8,360 nt of DNA from an uncultured Lachnospiraceae bacterium (GTDB lineage Bacteria > Bacillota > Clostridia > Lachnospirales > Lachnospiraceae). Location: positions 1 to 8,360 of the forward strand of contig CAJOQS010000150.1 in NCBI GenBank assembly GCA_905236925.1, read 5' to 3'. The translations under genes and the position numbers were made by a program. Under the pieces are notes generated by a model. That model was not told where the DNA came from. It was given only the letters and a program-made list of their open reading frames with translations, and made no database searches. This document shows positions 6,449-8,360 of the stretch, piece after piece. The number at the start of each line of letters is the position of its first letter. The stretch's first letter is position 1.

Positions 6449-6952
6449 TTACTCTAATTCGTTCAGGCACTCGCCGTAAGCAGGGCCCCCAAGATCGGGA
6501 ACCAGAAGCTTCAGATCCTTTGCCTTTTCTGGAGTGATAAGCTGGTAGATCTCTTCCTTTCCGAGGAAGTAATGAACAACCACTCCGGGCTTGCAGGAAG
6601 CCGATTTCCTTGTCTCGGCATCGTTCTCAAGATTCTTTCTCATGTCGAATCTTCCGTAGGGTGCCTCGGCTACGGCGTAAAAAGCCTTCTCACTGTAAAT
6701 ACCGACATTGACAAGCTCGCGGCCGTCCTTCGTAAGAACAACACCATAACCTATCTCGTCGTCATCGCCTGCGGGAACCCAATACTGGCTTACCACATCA
6801 ACCTCACAGAGCTCGGCCTGGCCTTCCTCGATAGACTTCGCAAACTTCTTCTTGTCACCGCCAAAGCTTAAGAAACCGTTCTTTGCAGCAAGTACATTTG
6901 TAGCCTCCGATGCGGGTATCTTTGTAAACGGCAGATCTTTATCACTGATCAT
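6449..6952 (-). CDS. Conserved-looking cytosolic protein of unknown function (167 residues)
   Basis: I do not recognise this family. The product begins MISDKDLPFTKIPASEATNV and has no signal peptide or membrane helix. It is mixed alpha/beta in character and somewhat acidic. The centre alternates strand-like stretches (EVDVVSQYWV at about 76-85, GYGVVLT, ELVNVGIY, AFYAVAEAPYGRFDM), then VVVHYFLGKEEIYQLI and a C-terminus LVPDLGGPAYGECLNELE. The start at 6952 is set by AAGGAGG at 6961-6967, 8 nt upstream; an in-frame ATG at 7045 lies upstream of the predicted transcription start. That it is a real gene is supported by the strong ribosome binding site, a good promoter and a terminator right after its stop. 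It is transcribed alone, so neighbours give no clue to function. Confidence 0.85.
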   Translation of the reverse strand: MISDKDLPFTKIPASEATNVLAAKNGFLSFGGDKKKFAKSIEEGQAELCEVDVVSQYWVPAGDDDEIGYGVVLTKDGRELVNVGIYSEKAFYAVAEAPYGRFDMRKNLENDAETRKSASCKPGVVVHYFLGKEEIYQLITPEKAKDLKLLVPDLGGPAYGECLNELE

Positions 6953-7016
6953 TGCTGTATCCTCCTTATAATCCAACTTTAAGGACTGTTTGCTACAAAA
7001 CAAATCCCAATGAATA

Positions 7017-7045
7017 ATTCTATCAACAGGAACGCTCCGCAGCAA
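7017..7045 (-). promoter_or_regulatory. Candidate extended -10 promoter for the 167-residue protein gene
   Basis: On the minus strand TTGCTG (7045-7040) and TAGAAT (7022-7017) are separated by 17 nt. A TG one base before the -10 makes it an extended -10 element, offsetting the poor -35. The predicted start near 7010 leaves a leader of about 58 nt containing AAGGAGG. Confidence 0.55.
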
Positions 7046-7065
7046 GTTATTTTTTCCCGTTTTTC

Positions 7066-7094
7066 TTGTCTTTATCTGCCGTTTGGTTTATACT
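7066..7094 (+). promoter_or_regulatory. Sigma-A-like promoter of the CmpB-like/ThrE operon
   Basis: TTGTCT (7066-7071) and TATACT (7089-7094) are separated by 17 nt. The predicted start near 7101 gives a leader of about 66 nt. It excludes the upstream in-frame ATG at 7083, which lies in the spacer between the two boxes. Confidence 0.65.
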
Positions 7095-7123
7095 GACCGG
7101 GTACTGAATGTACGAATTCTTTT

Positions 7124-7138
7124 TCCCGGTTTCCGGGA
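7124..7138 (+). other. Short GC-rich hairpin in the leader of the CmpB-like gene
   Basis: TCCCGG-TTT-CCGGGA forms a 6-bp stem with a 3-nt loop, 13 nt upstream of the GGAGG at 7154-7158. No long U-tract follows, so it is not a convincing terminator; it may affect transcript stability or be incidental. Confidence 0.35.
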
Positions 7139-7166
7139 TCGATCACATTTTGGGGAGGGATTTGAA

Positions 7167-8096
7167 ATGTACGATCTTGCTCATCTTCTTGCCTTTTTTA
7201 TGTTTTATGCTTTCATCGGCTGGTGCCTGGAAGTGATATATCATGCAGTTACGACCGGTCATTTTATCAACAGGGGCTTTTTTAACGGACCTATCTGCCC
7301 AATATACGGTATCGGCTCTGTAATTGTCATCGTAGCGCTCACCCCTATACAGAAAAACATAGTAGTGCTTTATATAGGCTCAGTTCTGCTCACAAGCCTT
7401 CTGGAACTGGTAACCGGCTTCATCCTTGATAAGATATACCATCAGAGGTGGTGGGATTATACAGAGGATCCGTTTAATTTCAAAGGCTATATATGCCTGC
7501 ATTTCTCGCTGCTGTGGGGACTCGGATGCGTTGTCCTTATCAAGATCGTTCAGCCCGTATTGCTCCTCATCATTGACAAAACACCGAAGGGCCTTCAGAC
7601 CACCTTCTTTATCATCTTCTATGTTCTTCTGGCCGCAGATATGGCCATCACCCTGACCGCGCTGATAAAGATCCAGTCCGGACTCCGGCTCGCAAACGAT
7701 ATGGACCACCTTTTAAACGGTATCGCGGAAGTCATAGGAACCCGCATTACCAGCGGTACCTTAAAGGGTTTGAAGGAATACGAGGAGCAGAAAGAGCACC
7801 TTGACGGTATCAAAAAGAAGTCCGCTGAACACCTTAACGCTCTCGAAGAACGCTACAATGGCCTCATGGAAAAGGCCAAAGCCAAATACGGCGATAAGTT
7901 CGATCTGGGCGACAGGCTCTCCTTCGTTCACAGACGACTTGAGAAAGCATATCCCAACCTTGACCTCGGACGTATAAAAAGCATCAGCATGACCGAGAAA
8001 TTCAACAGCCTGCGTAAGAAGATAGAAGAATTCGGAAAGCCCTCTTCTTCTACAGAAACAGACGATAATAACGAGGACAGAACGGAGAACTCATGA
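7167..8096 (+). CDS. CmpB-like 'putative ABC-transporter type IV' membrane protein (PF06541-type)
   Basis: This 309-residue protein has about five membrane helices (near residues 5-27, 45-59, 64-87, 107-135, 145-168) and a charged cytosolic C-terminal region (170-309) likely to form helices or a coiled coil (KEYEEQKEHLDGIKKKSAEH). Motifs typical of the family are visible: FIGWCLEVIYH (16-26), NRGFFNGPICPIYGIG (35-50), LLELVTG (78-84), and WWDYT...FKGYICLHFSLLWG (95-118). Despite the family name, there is no ATPase domain and I know of no firmly established function. The start at 7167 follows GGAGG (7154-7158) by 8 nt; longer in-frame starts fall in the promoter. Its stop overlaps the next gene's start as ATGA, so it is probably co-translated with the ThrE-type exporter and may act with it. 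The acidic, Ser/Thr/Asn-rich last 20 residues look disordered. Confidence 0.88.
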   Translation: MYDLAHLLAFFMFYAFIGWCLEVIYHAVTTGHFINRGFFNGPICPIYGIGSVIVIVALTPIQKNIVVLYIGSVLLTSLLELVTGFILDKIYHQRWWDYTEDPFNFKGYICLHFSLLWGLGCVVLIKIVQPVLLLIIDKTPKGLQTTFFIIFYVLLAADMAITLTALIKIQSGLRLANDMDHLLNGIAEVIGTRITSGTLKGLKEYEEQKEHLDGIKKKSAEHLNALEERYNGLMEKAKAKYGDKFDLGDRLSFVHRRLEKAYPNLDLGRIKSISMTEKFNSLRKKIEEFGKPSSSTETDDNNEDRTENS

Positions 8097-8360
8097 GTAC
8101 AGCTAATACCGACAATATGGCTATTTGCAGTCAAGCGGGCACCGATGACGACCGTCTGATCGACTGCTTTTTAAACCTCGGTGAAGTTATGCTTAAGGCC
8201 GGCGCCGAGGTAAACCGCGTAGAGGATACGATCCGCAGGATCGGACATGCATACGGGTTTGAAAGAGTCGAGATATTTACCATCAACAACATGATCTCGC
8301 TGACGGTCATATCAGCCGACGGCCGCGTTTATACCCAGACCCGCCGTGTGAGCGTTGCAA
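8093..8360 (+). CDS. Threonine/serine exporter family protein, ThrE/YjjP-type N-terminus (partial; continues beyond right edge)
   Basis: An ATG at 8093 overlaps the preceding stop as ATGA, and the frame is open to the edge, giving 89 residues. A polar leader (about 1-20) is followed by LNLGEVMLKAGAEVNRVEDT (27-46) and IRRIGHAYGFERVEIFTINN, the characteristic cytosolic start of the ThrE_1 family (PF06738: Corynebacterium ThrE and Escherichia coli YjjP). Members export threonine/serine, or succinate in the case of YjjP-YjjB. The membrane part lies outside the window. GGAG at 8084-8087, 5 nt upstream, provides the ribosome binding site. In split systems a YjjB-like (ThrE_2) partner is needed, either fused downstream or as the next gene. 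The substrate here is undetermined. Confidence 0.88.
   Translation, partial: MSTANTDNMAICSQAGTDDDRLIDCFLNLGEVMLKAGAEVNRVEDTIRRIGHAYGFERVEIFTINNMISLTVISADGRVYTQTRRVSVA

Noticed and set aside
6572..6871. Plus-strand open frame of 99 codons
   Set aside because: Antisense to the 167-residue protein gene; no ribosome binding site or promoter.
6953..7045. N-terminal extension of the 167-residue protein
   Set aside because: It would cover the predicted promoter and the AAGGAGG site; the extension has no helical or family-like character.
7083..7166. N-terminal extension of the CmpB-like protein
   Set aside because: The ATG at 7083 lies between the -35 and -10 boxes, and GGAGG at 7154-7158 clearly serves the ATG at 7167.
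7101..7166. Riboswitch in the CmpB-like operon leader
   Set aside because: The leader is only about 66 nt with one 6-bp hairpin and no recognisable aptamer core or terminator.

Overview
The window looks like chromosomal DNA of a Gram-positive anaerobe of the class Clostridia, most likely a Lachnospiraceae-type gut or rumen bacterium. This is an inference from several things: strong AGGAGG-type ribosome binding sites, sigma-A-like promoters, moderate GC content, a heterodimeric ABC exporter of the kind common in Clostridia, a cytoplasmic GH36 alpha-galactosidase, and a secreted subtilisin-like protease with a BspA-type leucine-rich tail. I see no mobile element, CRISPR array, tRNA or rRNA.

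Layout, left to right. Bases 1-1912 (minus strand) hold a two-gene ABC exporter unit: a complete half-transporter with a degenerate ATPase site, overlapping by ATGA the first 34 codons of a second protein, presumably its partner, which runs off the left edge. A 200-bp gap (1913-2112) holds the exporter's ribosome binding site, a weak promoter candidate, and a strong hairpin that should end transcription of the next gene. Bases 2113-4341 (minus) encode a 742-residue GH36 alpha-galactosidase. The 160-bp region 4342-4501 is a divergent promoter region with one clear sigma-A-like promoter in each direction and a short palindrome between them. Bases 4502-6409 (plus) encode a secreted subtilisin-family protease with a proline-rich linker and a C-terminal leucine-rich repeat domain. 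A near-perfect hairpin at 6417-6441 serves as a bidirectional terminator for the protease and the convergent small gene 6449-6952 (minus), which encodes a 167-residue cytosolic protein I do not recognise. A second divergent promoter region (6953-7166) separates it from a rightward operon. That operon holds a five-helix membrane protein of the 'putative ABC-transporter type IV' (CmpB-like, PF06541) family, overlapping by ATGA the start of a ThrE/YjjP-type threonine/serine (or dicarboxylate) exporter cut by the right edge.

The genes fall into at least five transcription units and do not form one obvious pathway. They cover sugar use (alpha-galactosides), extracellular proteolysis, small-molecule efflux and an unknown cytosolic function. 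Nothing here is clearly a new multi-gene system. The most interesting items are the protease-LRR fusion, the CmpB-like/ThrE coupling, the asymmetric ABC exporter with a charged insertion in its ATPase domain, and the unidentified 167-residue protein.
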